This document shows positions 12,781-13,250 of a DNA stretch of 13,250 nt, one piece after another (position 1 is the first letter of the stretch; every line of letters begins with the position of its first letter). Origin of the DNA: an uncultured Clostridium sp. (GTDB lineage Bacteria > Bacillota > Clostridia > TANB77 > CAG-508); contig CAMSEM010000031.1 of assembly GCA_947057505.1 (NCBI GenBank), positions 1 to 13,250 on the forward strand, read 5' to 3'. Under the pieces are notes generated by a model that searched no databases, was not told the DNA's origin, and saw nothing but the letters and a program-made list of their open reading frames with translations. The position numbers were made by a program, and so were the translations under genes.

Positions 12781-13250
12781 TTAGCTAATAGGTAGTACAA
12801 TATGGAACGTAGTACCTTTATCTTTTTCAGTTTCAAAAGTCATATTACCATTAAAATGCGCACGTATCGTAGAATATGACATAAATAATCCAAGTCCTGT
12901 ACCATTCTTGCCTTTGGTAGTAATCATTTCTTTAAACAATTTCTTTTGTACTTCTTTAGGAAGTCCACTTCCGTAATCTTTTATAGCAATATCAATATGA
13001 CTATCTACCTTTTGTAAAATTAAATCAATTTTTTGGTTAGGTTTACCATTGTAAGACTGAATACTATTAGAAATCATATTATTAATTACTTGCACCAAAC
13101 TATTAATATTACCATTTAGACCAAGATTAGGAGCTGTTTGCATTTGTACATTTAAGGTAACCAAAGCATTTTTTAATTCATGTTTCATTAAAATATCTAC
13201 ACGTTTTACAAGCTCATCTAAAGTAAAGGTAAAACTTTGCTCTTCAGATA
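12781..13250 (-). CDS. sensor histidine kinase, C-terminal part (5' end outside window)
   Basis: The minus-strand frame is open from the right edge (13250) to a TAA at 12783-12781 and gives about 155 residues. It contains the end of a dimerisation/phosphoacceptor-like helix (DELVKRVDILMKHELKNALV). The ATP-binding domain follows: N box NNMISNSIQSY, G1 DYGSGLP, the KLFKEMITTKGKNGTGLGL lid and G2, and a final GTTFHIVLP strand. A His in MKHELKN is the likely phosphoacceptor. The ATG at 13188 lies inside this helix, so it is not the true start; sensor and membrane parts lie beyond the window. It is likely to phosphorylate a response regulator. The HD-GYP protein at 9207 is a candidate, but a partner may equally lie to the right. 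Confidence 0.85.
   Translation of the reverse strand, partial: SEEQSFTFTLDELVKRVDILMKHELKNALVTLNVQMQTAPNLGLNGNINSLVQVINNMISNSIQSYNGKPNQKIDLILQKVDSHIDIAIKDYGSGLPKEVQKKLFKEMITTKGKNGTGLGLFMSYSTIRAHFNGNMTFETEKDKGTTFHIVLPIS

Noticed and set aside
13186..13188. ATG at 13188 as histidine kinase start
   Set aside because: The frame stays open to the window edge, and the codons before it form the start of a conserved helix.
1..13250. CRISPR array, transposase or rRNA
   Set aside because: No regularly spaced direct repeats, no transposase-like protein and no rRNA-like sequence were seen on either strand.

Overview
The window looks like a chromosomal segment of a low-GC, Gram-positive Clostridia-type Firmicute. 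The evidence is strongly AT-rich DNA, consensus GGAGG ribosome binding sites, sigma-A type promoters, hairpin-plus-T-run terminators, a tadA/tRNA-Ser neighbourhood, and TasA/SipW-type and pilin-like surface proteins. All 14 protein genes with a visible end stop at TAA. I cannot name a genus.

Region 1 (1-660) looks like the right end of an integrated mobile element. It holds the C-terminus of a membrane protein, a small ORF broken by two in-frame TAG codons, and a 3' half of a tRNA-Arg(CCU)-like gene ending in CCA, which fits an attR scar. A terminator follows. Region 2 (760-1780) is a self-contained unit: promoter, exported transglutaminase-like protein, terminator.

Region 3 (1870-5370) reads as one long transcript: tadA, tRNA-Ser(CGA), an uncharacterised membrane-anchored protein, a YbiT/YkpA-like ABC-F ATPase whose frame is broken by one extra base inside the first Walker A motif, and a zinc-ribbon protein, then a strong hairpin.

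Region 4 (5497-5886) is the most interesting part. A 37-residue single-span hydrophobic peptide is encoded behind a hairpin that hides its Shine-Dalgarno sequence. A short convergent antisense RNA with a near-consensus promoter meets it at a shared bidirectional terminator. This is the layout of a type I toxin-antitoxin locus of the Fst/par kind, but I do not recognise the peptide. Region 5 is tex (5936-8128).

Region 6 (8263-8407) is a GC-richer structured element closed by roughly 28-bp imperfect inverted arms, either a non-coding RNA or a MITE. It sits directly before a small P-loop kinase gene that is also frameshifted. Two further hairpins separate that gene from a convergent response regulator with an HD-GYP domain, a predicted cyclic-di-GMP phosphodiesterase.

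Region 7 (10469-12774) is an operon of three exported proteins: a pilin-like protein, a SipW-type TasA-like protein and a second TasA-like protein. It is flanked by signalling genes on the other strand: the HD-GYP regulator and a histidine kinase cut off by the right edge. A plausible but unproven reading is a surface or matrix module under two-component and cyclic-di-GMP control.
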